DNA of 64,000 nt from Bradysia coprophila (taxonomy: Eukaryota; Arthropoda; Insecta; Diptera; Sciaridae): positions 5,095,739 through 5,159,738 of the forward strand of contig NC_050735.1 in the NCBI RefSeq assembly GCF_014529535.1. Direction: 5' to 3'. The translations under genes were made by a program, and so were the position numbers. Position 1 is the first letter of the stretch. Each line of letters begins with the position of its first letter. Shown here piece after piece: positions 45,901-57,800 of the stretch. The notes under the pieces were generated by a model. The model was not told where the DNA came from, did not search any database, and was given only the letters and a program-made list of their open reading frames with translations.

Positions 45901-48900
45901 TGTTTCAAGGTCATGCAGATAGAGTGCTTGATTTCCACTTACTCCGTGTGAGAGACAAAATTGAAATTTTTCATTTTTTTTTCTGTTTACTTGACAGTTC
46001 GCTCTCTCACGTCTCTATTTGACATATGCAATATTCCATTATTATGCTAGGTGCTCTGTCACTAACATTTTAGAGGGGAATTTTTATGAGAATGTTTTCA
46101 GATAGAGAGAGAGAGAGAGAGAGAGAGACTGTAACGACTCAGAGTGAACTGGCAATTTTTTTGAGCTACGAATCACTAATAAGCCCTTTGATAAACTAAA
46201 CATTTTTTATTCCCTGCAATGGCAGTCCGATTTCTATTTTTTTTTTGGTTCTTTAGCTTTTAAACCTAGGTGCAAAATGAACAAATACTCTCGTTATATT
46301 TTAGTAGAGCCCCTGCTGCTGTCCAAAGAATCAAAATTTAGTTTTTTGTTGATCCAACTACTAAACCATTTCTTACGAATCATCCAAATATGTTAATCCT
46401 TCGACCAAGTCAGCGTCGAATGCTTTTATTATATTGAATATATCAATTTCCAATAATAAAAATGTTTGTCGAACCAGTTTTTCTTGATTTAAACGAACAA
46501 TATTCTTCGCTTTAACTGTTCTCCATTCCACAACAATGCCCACAAAGTGATATAAATTTCCATTGCCATACAAAAATTGTACAGAGGTGATACGAACGAG
46601 AGTATCAAGTTTATGGGGCGCTATTAATTAATTATTATTTTATTGTATTATCCAGACCACATAGCTGGCGTTCGTTGGTAATCTGAATTGTGAACAGTAA
46701 TTAAATCGTTTACTTTTCATTTCAATTTAGAAACAAAACAAAACAAAATATTATTTCATCGTCATGTTGATCCTACAAACCTCATTGTTATGCGCTTATC
46801 ATAATGACAATATTTTATGAATAAATTATCGTTGGCTTATTACGAAAAAAGAAAACCACTCCGTTTGCATGAATTAATATTATATATTTTTCCGACGATA
46901 ATTTGAAAACGAAAGCGAAACATTGTCATGTACCAAGTCGGGTGTTATAAGTGCTTGAAACTTTCGCACTCGCCTCTATTTTCGTTTACATTTTTCTTTA
47001 CTTTTCTTTTTTTTTCGAATATAAATAACAGAAACATAATTGGCATCGCAAACGACAATACACTTATCATGACCGATAATCTAGGCGCACAAAAGTTTTT
47101 GTTTCTATTTGCGATAAAAATTATTAATTTTTGTGTTTTATTATTTGCTTCGCCTATCTAGAATCAATCCTCGAAATTCGAAATTTTCATATTACTATAC
47201 ACAGTTGACGTAGTACACTTAACACACGGTATTAATAACCTAATTGTGTGACTCAACCAATTTTATTGATTTATCGTAAAGTGGTTGAGTAATTTCAAAG
47301 GTTGAGTTACAAACGATATGAATGTAAAAATTTATGCTTCCGTTTCGGAAAAGGTTTCGTGTTTCGGTTTAGTTTTTCCTTCCATAAAAACTCGTCGGCG
47401 AATATACTGTCTGGCATAGCATGATACGCTTTTGGGGAATTTCAATAAGACATTTGTTTGTTGTCTCGGCAATAACAATAACAATTACTCTGTACCTGCA
47501 GTTGTCCTTCTCTATAGTCTAGTCTTTTCTATCTCACCTCTATCAGGAGGCATATACGCTTCCGTTATTTCGCCGAAAGATGTCGCTGCAATAAACCCGG
47601 CGTCCAGATAAAAACAATTAAATTTTACCTCGACGGAAAATATCCTTATCTCTGTTTTGGACAATAGATCTCACTTCGTTCGGGCTACAACTCGCGAAAT
47701 TGCCTAAAATCTCTGTCCAAAACAGATACGAAAATAACTATTTAGACCATCCCAATTTCTGCTAGGCGATCAGATCAGAGCAAATACTTCTTCAAACTCT
47801 TATCGCTCAGGAGATATTGGACTGATTGAAAATTTTGTAAAGAAAAAACGGAATTTTCGTAAAGCTGAAAACACACGAGCAAGTGTTTAAAAAAATTAAA
47901 TTAGCTAAAAACGGCTTTGATTTGACACTACATGAGAAAGACATTATTTTAGTCATTGTCTAAATCAACGGCAATAAATAACTATCCTCTGACATACTAG
48001 TTGATTATTGATATCATGTTAAGTAGGAAGAGCTCTATAAAAAAAGACGTTATTGAATGATAAGAAAGCCACGGTCGACTAAATGTTATCTTATAGCAAC
48101 GAAAATATTTAACAACATCTCTCGTTTACATGGTTAGGCTCGACCGACTTTAAATGAAGATCATTTTCTCTCTGTATCACATTAACAATTCTAGCCATTG
48201 ACTAATTAGAAGTTGTAAATTACTTTGTCCGGTACTCGGTCCGGTATCTGATATCTGATCACAATTTCAATGTCATGTGTAGTCGAATGCAGCACAACAT
48301 CTACTTGAATTTCATTATGTCACCAAAAGAAAATTTAATTTTTATAGCTCAAAAAATTCTGAATTGTTAAGCCACTACAAAGGTAAATAATTTCGTTAAA
48401 AAGAAAGTCTAGTCACTCAACGTGACATAAGATAATTTAATTTTATTGCTTGCAAGTTTGTTGGATTTCGAATGAGATTAAGCTTTACGTATGCCCAGGG
48501 CACTTGTTATATGATTCAAGTGTAGGCACACAGTAAACTTGTCGTCGATAATCAATCACTGATTCAATAAATGCGATATATGAAAGTGAGCTATCGTCAA
48601 TTGAATGTGTCTATCGAAAAAGACGGATATAGCTTTGTATACTCCATATCATCCTAAGCGTAAATGCATTAATTGTGTAAAAATATAATTTGAAGGTCGT
48701 GTTTAGTAAGATAAGGTTGTAATTGAAACCACAATTTCTTATTTTATCTTGAACGTGTACCAAGATGTAGCAAGTGTAAAAACTTTTATGACTAAGCCAG
48801 TCACAAGAACGATGTTTGGCATTATAGGCGTACAACGAATGCAGTCAACCGAATTATGTAATTGTTTTTCGTTGATTTATTGTACACCATTAATTTTGAG

Positions 48901-50764
48901 TAGAAAAAAAATTGGTCTCAATTTAGTTTCCGCTTTAAGAAATTCAATTGAACAAAATTATTTGTTTGATTATTTTCGGCAGCTAAAAACAAACGAACCT
49001 GACGGTTTGATATTGAAAATAAATATTATTTTTTCTGTTTTTAATATTATGACTTTGCCGGGGTGTAGCGCTAAAAACCTTGATATCAGATTACGTTTGC
49101 GTTCAGTTGAAAAAAAAAATGGTTTCGCATTCAGAGTTCCGATAAAAATTGTTTTTACTCACTAGCACCAGTTCGATGTAGTTGAATTGGCAAAAATTTT
49201 ACTGCCTGTCCCATGCGAAAGTTGAACATTACGTAGCAATTTGTCCCCTGCGAAATGATCGATTACATGTGGAACTATCCCATGTAGGAGGCAATAAAAC
49301 AGTTATATGCTGCTACGTAATTCATTAATTCTGAAACAATTTTGTAATACTCGGGACAGATCCAAATTTTGGTCCAGGAAAATTAATTCCATTCTTGGAA
49401 ACTGCTCATGAAATGGTGAGACAAGCGTACGTATTTTATGCTGTTATTAGAGCACTTTAGCCTTTTCGACGCTAATTTTACCATAAACCCTAATATCCAC
49501 CTTTTACGGTAAGACCAACGACAATGTCCTGTCAAAAAATGGCGACAATTGTGAATGTACGAATGAAGTTTCTTTTGTAATTATCACTTCACGAATGGGG
49601 CTGGACAAATATTTTCTTATTCGTACATCGGGTTTCTGAGTAGCAAATGACGTTGAGTTAGAAATGGAAAAAGACTCTTCACTTTAGGCGGCTTCACAAC
49701 GAACACGCGCCTAACCTACTATTGAAACATATCATATTGATTCTGTTATTATGATTAAAAACAGGTCCGGATCAATGCAATTTGAAGATTTGACGTACAG
49801 GAAGCTAGCCACATTTAGTTGGTAATTACGAAAGAAATATGTAGGCCCGGTTTATGACTAAACTGGCATGACTTCTATGTCCCACTCAGGAGAGACATTC
49901 TGAAGAAAGTCAACAGTTACACTGAATACTGCAGACTTTGGCTCGCATTAACCTTTCAAGTCGGTCCTATTTAATTACACACTGAACGCACTCTTTCAGT
50001 TGATTTTGAGAGGCGACAGAGGTCATGACAAGAACGAGGGATTAATTAGAATTTAATGATTAATTAATTCAATTCTGATATCATTTCAAATGACAACCAA
50101 CTGTACAATTGAATGCCGGAATATGTTTTCTGAGGAATTCCGTTAATTTGATCGTATACGACAGATTGAAATTCGTTACAGAATGGTGCACACTACAATG
50201 AATGTAAACGAAAAATCATTCACTTATTTCCTCTACAAAAATAAATTTTACGCGGAAAAAGTAATTAAATTGTTTGCAGAAAAGCACTTTGCGTGCGCTA
50301 TTCTAATTATGAAATTAGTTTTTCTTTCTTTTTTCTTTCATTTTTCGTAATTAATTTTCAATCTTTATGGGTTTATGAAGCGCTATGTAAAACATCATTA
50401 TCCAAACAACAATGTGCCAAACTCGATTCAAATTTATTTGAACGAAATGTTTCCATAATTTACATTCGGAGAGAGAAAAAAGAGCCTCAACAAAACTTTC
50501 TTATAACATTACACCGTCCATTCACATTTTAGCTGCATGAACAGTATGTTTGCATAATCATAATAATTATCTTTTGGTTATTTGTGTACACAGCCTGGCG
50601 AATCTGGATTTGTTATGCTTGGTGATTTAACCGTCGAAACATCAACGGATCCAGACGATTCATATCCGCTTGGACCACCATCTCCCTGCGATGTGGAATT
50701 CCAGAATGACAATGTGATTATCGATGGCAAATCTAGTTTAAAAGACAAATCGATTGATAGAAAG
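36977..50764 (+). CDS. Large disordered protein with taperin/phostensin-like N terminus (3' end beyond the visible exons)
   Basis: Three coding exons in phase: 36977-37121 (ATG in AACGCAATGG), 42928-45338 and 50594-50764. The final donor AAG|GTGAGTGG shows the gene continues past this window or into exons not recognised. Visible protein: about 908 residues. Start: STRIPLWQKELIERRKHVSK, resembling the W(K/Q).E(I/L)(L/I)ERK start of vertebrate taperin and phostensin, which target protein phosphatase 1 to actin. Later: YGPGIVSKLRCRYLSLALRQ and KPQIVFPKPPLSPKKP (possible PP1-docking or SH3-type segment), otherwise Ser/Thr/Asn/Pro-rich and likely disordered, with many SP sites. Exon 2 is unusually long (2411 nt). 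Exon 3 has LGDLTVETSTDPDDSYPLGP. Introns are 5.8 and 5.3 kb. Gene reality is firm from frame length and junction phases; the family name is tentative. An unrelated insect scaffold protein is the alternative. Confidence 0.8.
38690..38880. repeat. CTATATA word cluster
   Basis: CTATATACCGCTATATTTAC, then GCTCTATATGCCTGTATATA and GCTGTATATAGGTATATATA: irregular 9-11-bp iteration of TATAT words in both orientations around an AT core, probably a degenerate foldback. Confidence 0.6.
39000..39740. repeat. Dispersed repeat ending in a GACGGACA tail
   Basis: Repeated modules (CCGATTTCCATAAACTT, CTCACGAGTCGGTC, ATCTTCGAACTTAGCC) end with CAGACAGACGGACAGACGGAC, a T-run, CACAATAGGTTTCCCC and CGTACGGGTCTAAAAAGG. 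The decayed copy at 29815-30130 and the tails at 9590 and 10832 share the GGAC run and CACAATAGGT. Open frames inside are not protein-like. The class is unknown. Confidence 0.65.
41742..41860. mobile_element. Hairpin MITE (uninterrupted GGTATGGTCGA family)
   Basis: GGTATGGTCGAATGTCAACC leads to a tight hairpin: CGGAGGACATAGTGATTTCA is mirrored by TGAAATCGCTATGTCCTCCG around CCTCTCATGATAGG. This is the intact layout of the element interrupted at 34206-34445. Confidence 0.75.
45938..46013 (-). mobile_element. GGAGTAC-family MITE, reverse copy
   Basis: TACTCCGTGTGAGAGACAAA, AATTGAAATTTTTC and TTGACAGTTCGCTCTCTCAC are the reverse complement of the unit repeated at 34635-35103. Confidence 0.75.
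46097..46126. repeat. (GA)n microsatellite
   Basis: About 14 GA dinucleotides after AGATA, in intron 2. Confidence 0.9.
47649..47730. mobile_element. Small MITE with TCTGTTTTGGAC ends
   Basis: ATCTCTGTTTTGGACA is mirrored by TGTCCAAAACAGAT; inside are CACTTCGTTCGGGCTACAAC and GCGAAATTGCCTAAAAT, matching 14360-14440. Confidence 0.65.
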
Positions 50765-51484
50765 GTGAGTGGTCTTTCAAATATTTCTACGGTTTTGGCG
50801 ATAAGAATATTTTTATGGTTTTATACTGATATAGTCAAACTGAACAACCTGAAACAAAAAATTGTTCAAATTCCAGCTATACTATTCGAACATTGTTTTA
50901 TATGCGATGAGTATAAAACCAGAATCATTAATTGAAATAGTGATGTCATTCGTTAATTAGACCGAATACACGATCATACAAAAATATTTATTGCTCAACT
51001 ATAGTTCTGATAATATTATTTTATAAACAAAGGTCACAGTCGAATCTTTGATCTAAATTAATTTATTTGTCTTTCGGTCGGGGAACACAAACAATTCGAT
51101 TTTATTTACTGACTTATAAGCCGAACCATTTTGTTCACTTTGCAAATCAGAGGGTTGACGAGGCTGGATTTTGATGGGAACAGCATGACAGCACCACATA
51201 GTATGCTTAAATATACTTTTAGTGGTAAAGATAAATAGAAAAAACATTTTATGGGAAGTTGTTATCGTTGCGATTATTGGCACATTTGAGAAACGGCTAA
51301 TAATCGACAGCAGCGATAAAAATGACCGATGGCATCCGGTTAATGTGGTCTTCTACAGCAAAATATAGGTATTCATTCGTTTTGACTTACAATTTGCTGT
51401 AAAGAATTTCGTATCAATCGTCAGTCGAACTTTTAAGAAATAGGAGTAAAAGTTTTGACAACGACGATGGTTTTATATCCAGAG

Positions 51485-52818
51485 TAAGGCTCGGAACGGA
51501 TCGGATTGATTCGATTTTTTTCGGATTGATCCGAAATTTATTTCATCCCAATCCGATCCGAATCCGAAAATCGACAATCCGAACTCGATCCGAACCGAAC
51601 GGATACGATCCGAAATTGACCCGAGATCTGAAAATCTCAATCGGATATCCGAACTCAATCTGAATTAGCTATACACTTTTGCCAGTAAAAATGCCTTTTA
51701 AACATATACTGGCTTTCGCATTTTGTATACTTTAGTCCCGTGGAATTCTGCAAATTCTGAAATTTATTCCCAAGGCATGAAATAGTTATTTATGTAACCG
51801 AGTGATAAATGCTTTTTTAGGCACTAGGTACAATCGCTAAAACGAACTGGTGTGAATTTGGAATTGTATTTGACCAGCTGGTGCAAAACAACGTATGCAC
51901 ACCAGTTTGATTTAGCGATTATATGTAAATTGTCGCTTGAGGCCGAAAACAAAGTGTGGCAATACGCCTCGTGCACCTAAAAATCATTTATCACCGTGTT
52001 GTATATAACGTTTTTCTCAATAAAGTCAATGAAAGTTTTACTTTTCACCACTGAGTTGAGAAAACACAATTTTCTCAATTTAGTGACGAAATGTAGAACT
52101 CGAGTGACAATTTACACATCTACTGCCTCGAGTGACAATTTACACATCTACTGCCTCGAGTGACAATTTACACATCTAGTCACTAGTAGTGCCTAAAAAA
52201 GCATTTATCACTCAAAAACGTCGATTAAAGTTTCACTTTTCTTCACTGAGTTGAGAAATAGTTCTTTATGGAAACGAGTGATAAATGCTTTTTTAGGCAC
52301 TATATGTCTAAATTGTCACTCGAGGCCGATGTGACAATACACACCATGTGCCAAAAAACACATTTATCACCAAGTTACATACGACGTTCTTCTCAAAAAA
52401 GGCAACGAAAGTTTTATATTTCGTCACTGACATGAGAAAAAGGTTTTTTTGTTATTCAAATAACTTTTTCATGTAAAATAAGTTAAAAACCTCAACTGTA
52501 TGCGAAAATGTCAACCCGCGCCGACGGCAAGGGCCGTAATCGCATAGTGACACAGAAACAAAATAAACTGTACAAATAACTCTTAAAGGCGTACTAATTT
52601 CAACCGCTAAACGCTTTTTTGGAACCTCCATCAAAGAAGTAGATTCAACCTGAAGACGATCCGAAAAATATCCTATCCGATCTGAAACCGAAAATATACA
52701 ATCCGAAATTTTCGGTTTCGGATCGGATAAATTTGAAAAAATCCGATCCGAAACCGAAATTTTCGGATTGTTTATTTTCAAATTCGGATCGGATAAAATC
52801 GATCCGTTCCGAGCCTTA
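51485..52818. mobile_element. hAT-like foldback with CGGATC-word arms
   Basis: Ends TAAGGCTCGGAAC and GTTCCGAGCCTTA match the hAT element at 25097-26509. ATCCAGAG flanks it (51477-51484 and 52820-52827, one extra A on the right). The arms are built from CGGATC/GATCCG words instead of AGGTC. No transposase remnant is visible. Inside, a nested element (about 51799-52330) carries GAGTGATAAATGCTTTTTTA and its mirror, plus three direct copies of CCTCGAGTGACAATTTACAC. Confidence 0.82.
51799..52330. mobile_element. Nested inverted-repeat element inside the CGGATC foldback
   Basis: CGAGTGATAAATGCTTTTTTAGGCACTA at 51799 is mirrored at about 52185-52213 and appears again directly at about 52276. Related partial units end TCACTCGAGGC. 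At least two insertions or an internal duplication are needed to explain the order. Confidence 0.55.
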
Positions 52819-54818
52819 AATCCAGAGCACATATCCCTGACGACTTTAATAATGAATAGAATAATGGTAGATTACTCACGACGCTCCGAAGATATTCAAG
52901 AGTCGGAGTTTTCATTGTTAAGACAACATGTCCAGTAAATGCAGAGCTGGGCGCAAGCGTGAGGAGCACTGCTTATCTTTGAGAAATGTTTTCTTGATAT
53001 TTTTCGAATTTTTATGTTTCTAATTTTCGTGAAGTTTCGAGAAAATCAAGAAAAAGGAAAATATTTCTAGAAATTTTTTCGAATTTCTCGAATTGCTGGA
53101 TTATTGGATAATTTCTCGATTTTCTCAAAGGCAGGCAGTGGTGTGGAGTGCAAAATATAAAAGTTTTTGAAAGAAGGACATAATCTACAACGATTACTTT
53201 TAGTATTAGAGAATTATACTCTCAAGAACACTTAGACATACTGCAGTCAATTCGATTGTTGTTTTCCCCCACAGTGAGACAATAGAAAAACGATTCAAAT
53301 AGGGTACCCAGATGAATTCCAATTCATATTCAGTAAAATATAATGATAAAACCGATATCATTATCACGGATCGTGTCAGCATAGAGTTCTATTTCCATGG
53401 TCGACAGAGTCGATCGTATCTGTTTCCCATTTCTTAATTAAAATCCATCTTCACAACGGTTCTCGTTCAGACAGCATATAATCATACTAATTTGATAGAA
53501 AAAAGAGAGAAAATATTTTACTGTAAGTGACAACATGAATGGATTTATTCTTTTCTTCTTTTCAACAATTGGGAGGGCATCGCAATTATGGATGACTTAC
53601 TATTTTGTGTGTGTTCGTACATACAATGAACGACACAAATATTAATGCGCTCATTATCATAAATATTTTACCATTTTAAATATGGCAATTTGACCAAAAA
53701 GCATGTAAACAATAAACATTAATTTTTGTGTTGTGTTGTTGATTTTTTTTTTGTTTAACTGAATCGCTTAATTTTGATTATAGCATCACCAAACACAGTC
53801 AGTAAGTTACACACGCGTACTTGTAACTGATTATTATGAAAAACGGTAATGTTATGCGTTCATATATTCGTTTAAAGGTTTTTTCCTCATTTTGTTAATT
53901 ACATTTTAGTAGTTTTAATGTTATTTTTCGTTGAATAACGCGTCGTAAGCGAACAACAGTTAACTGGCTAATAATTATCCAATTTTGTGTTTGCATTCTG
54001 GTCTTAATTAGATTCTTACCTGAAGGCGACCCATAAAGGTAAACACATTTTTTTCCACTATTCTCAAGTGACAAGTTCAGTTCAAGTTTAATTGCATTTT
54101 AATGTTCCATTTCTTTCGACAATCATTTCAACTAATTGACCAATTAACCGTTTGTACGAAAGTAGTTTTCTACACTTTCTAGGTGATCTGGATGACGCCA
54201 AGTCACTTAACTAACGAAACAAAGTTCATCGGAAGTGTTTGAAAACTACACAGAGAGTCATTTGAATAAATTAACTATACTCACACTTTGACTGAGTGTA
54301 ATTTAGTTTTATGTCAATTTTATGAATCAAATCAAATTTGCATAATTATACCACCTATTCTGACATCCCAAGTACCATTTTGTCCCGGCAATGGGAGAAA
54401 ATTTTTCTTTATTGCGTTACATTTAATCACCAAAACAAACAATAAAAAAGATTTGTGATCTCTCCGACAACGTCCATTTTCTTGTATATCGTTTCCTTTC
54501 ATGTTTTTATGCTTGGGAAAAAGTTTGTTGGAAAGGTGACAATTAAAATGTAACAAGTACCAATTGAGTGTGAATGAGCATGTTATTATTCATGGATCTA
54601 TCTTTAACTCGATCTATTATTTTTTAACGAGCCAAACCGATTTCCCAACAAAATGTTGTATTAATCACCCGTCATCATAATCAAAATTGATTATTAGGTG
54701 AAAAAGAGTCAACAACCAGCGGAGTGCTAAATGTTTTTCGATGTTATTTTATCCATTAGTGTTATACCTTATCATTGTCTTGAGAATGTGATAAAAATTT
54801 CAAAACAAGACTAGTTCC

Positions 54819-57800
54819 CTTGACTGAAAGTCAGGGTCTTATGAAAGAAAATACCCTTAAATGTCCGTAACGCTAAGTTCACTTTGATATTTTGAAAATG
54901 TTCTACATTGGCAAAAAACGTTAAATACAGAAAACGTCCGTACACTTGTGGACTCGATAACTCGAGTTATTCTTTACCGATTTGCAAAATTTTGGTTTTA
55001 ATCGATGAAGAATGAAAATCATGAGGTTAAGTTCGTAGATGGGCAATATTGAGGTAATGAGATGGGAGTAATTCTCAAGAGAATTTTATTCCTTGTTACC
55101 GCGATAACTTCCGTAATTCTTATCAGATTTTCAAATTTTTTGTGTAATTCGACGAAGATTGAAATTCTTGAGGTTGAGTTTGCAGATGGATAATGTTAGA
55201 ACAACGAGATGGGAGAAATTCTTCACAGACGCTTTTCCTTGTGGACTCGATAACTCGAGTAATTCTTTACCGATTTTCAAAATTTTGATTTTAATCGACG
55301 GAGAATGAAAATCATGAGGTTAAGTTCGTGGATGGGCAATATTGGAGTAATGAGTTGGGAGTAATTGTAAAGATAACTTGTTATACCACGACATTTTTGC
55401 AACGGATTTCCAGAAAAATTTCTTATTTGACGAGTAGTGAAATTCTGGTTTTCTGGTCTAACAGTTTAGAAGTACTTCCCAAAAGAGTTTTTGCTTGCTT
55501 GCTTGAGAAACCGATAGCTCGTGTAATTCTCAGAGGCTTCAAAAATCAATTTCGACCAGTAGCGAAATTCATGTGGTTAAACTCGAACATTGCAATTTAA
55601 TTGGACTAGTAATCTGGGATATACGACAATTTTTGGGTGAAATCGTATTCTTAAAAGAATTTTTTTCGTTCCTAAAATGTTTGAATGAGTGTGAACTTTG
55701 CGGCCAGAGCGAAGCGAGGGCCGTAATTCACACGAGTTTTATTTTTTCAAGAGGTAGGCAAGAAATACGCCGCCTTTTTAGCGCTTTTAGTAGACTCATA
55801 TTAGGAGTTAAACGTACCTCGCTGGACCTTCCATTCATACTGCTTTTTAGAAGACAATATAAACGACTCGTAATGGAGTAAAAGAGTAAAGAGTAAAACT
55901 TTAATTTTGTGATCGTTTTTACAAGATATGGGAGAAATTATACTCAGACGCTTTTCCTTGTTATCGTGATAACTTAAGTAATTTTTGTAGATGGTTAATA
56001 TTGGAGTAGTGAGGTTGGAGTAATTGGAATTGTAAACACAACTTGTTACGACATTTTTGCAACGGATTTCCAGAAAAATTTCTTATTCGACGAGTAAGTG
56101 AATCTGGATTTCTGGTCGAACAATCTAGAAGTCTAAAACAATCTTGCTTGCTTGATAACACGATAACTCGAGTAATTCTCAGAGGCTTCAAAAATTGCAG
56201 ATTTGAAAATATGAAGTGTTTTCGACCAGTATCGTAATTCCTGAGGTTAAATTCGAACATTGGACTTTATTGGACTGGTAATCTGCGATATACGACAATT
56301 TTTTTTCGTTCCTAAGGTGTTTGCACGAGTGTGAACTTTGCCAGAGCGAAGCGAGGGCCGTAATTCACATGAGTTTTTTTCACAGGCAAGAAATGCGCCA
56401 CCTGTTCAGCGCTTTTAGTAAACTATATAGGAGACTCATATTAGGAGGAAGACATCGCTCGCTGGACCTACAACTCATAGCTCTTTTTGTTTCTTCAGGA
56501 AATTAAATAAATATGAGTAAAATGAAGCATGTGAATCTGCTGTTTTCTAAATAAAAGAGACATCACCTTTTCATGTGACTTTAGTTTTGTTATCTCAAAA
56601 ACACCACCTTATTTAAAAATGGCTGGAAAACTAAGACTGGAATTATAGAAAAAAAAAAGCCAGTCAAGGGACCTGACCCACCCAAGAGGTGGGGCCTAGT
56701 ATAGGATCATGCACACATTCAGTTTATACCAAGGGCCTAAAGTTGAGAAATATTTCACTAAATGTCACTCAATATTTCACCAAATTTTACCGAAAATTTA
56801 CAAAACAGTCAATGCCAACCGATATTATGTTTAAGTTTGCTTCAGCTGTTTTACCAGCTGGTCCACACGCACAAACTTACTGCTTAATAAGCATGCAAGT
56901 AAGATGAATTTGTACGCGAAAAAAATGCAATACAAACACGAAGACCCGTCAATGAGGTTCTTAGGTGTAGGAGTATGCTGATAAATATCTTTGATGAAAC
57001 AACACCAGAGTACATTAGAAACACCGATAGGCACTTAACCATGTCTCGTTCGAACATTTCAAGAGCAAACTTGTTTCCAATGATTAGTTTTCATCTCCTC
57101 ATCTTTTTATGAAACAATTTTTCGAAACCACTAATTTTATGGTTCCATTGTTGCCTCGATTGTTGCCGTGAATTTGTTTTTTTTTTCGTGTGTGTAATGA
57201 AATTGTTGATTGTTCGAAATCACAAATGATGGGATGTAAGCAAAATGGTCATGACCCAAATTCACATAGTTTACCGACTTTTTCTGTTTTCTATTCTAAA
57301 TTCAGTCGAAGTTAATTGGTCAGGAAATTCTAATTTCTCTATGGTTTCGAAACGTTTCATTCATAAAATGGGAACTACAGTGAAGTAAACATTCCACATA
57401 AATTATGGAAAAATTATTCCTTTTCGAATTAGACCTAAAAATGTAACTCGGCTTTGGTAAATTCGACCTAAATATTTGTTCTTTTTTCATCGTCTATGGT
57501 ATTTATCATAAAATTTAATTGTAAAAATGTAAAAAAAAATCTTGACTGAAAGTCAGGGTCTTATGAAAGAAAATACCCTTAAATGTCCGTAACGCTAAGT
57601 TCACTTTGATATTTTGAAAATGTTCTACATTGGCAAAAAACGTTAAATACAGAAAACGTCCGTACACTTGTGGACTCGATAACTCGAGTTATTCTTTACC
57701 GATTTGCAAAATTTTGGTTTTAATCGATGAAGAATGAAAATCATGAGGTTAAGTTCGTAGATGGGCAATATTGAGGTAATGAGATGGGAGTAATTCTCAA

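Larger units (their letters stand above)
45339..50593 (+). other. Intron 2 of the taperin-like gene
   Basis: 5.3 kb GT..AG intron. It contains a reverse copy of the GGAGTAC MITE (45938-46013), a (GA)n tract (46097-46126) and a small MITE (47649-47730). The rest shows no gene. Short frames, for example at 48749-49165, have no recognisable protein pattern. Confidence 0.6.

Noticed and set aside
48749..49165. 138-codon open frame in intron 2 of the taperin-like gene
   Set aside because: AT-driven, no recognisable motif, no flanking splice logic or repeat support.
55328..55881. Duplicated frames of 90-102 codons in the 2722-bp unit
   Set aside because: They look conserved only because the whole DNA is duplicated exactly. 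Content is the ACTCGAG/CATGAGG subrepeats, not protein-like.
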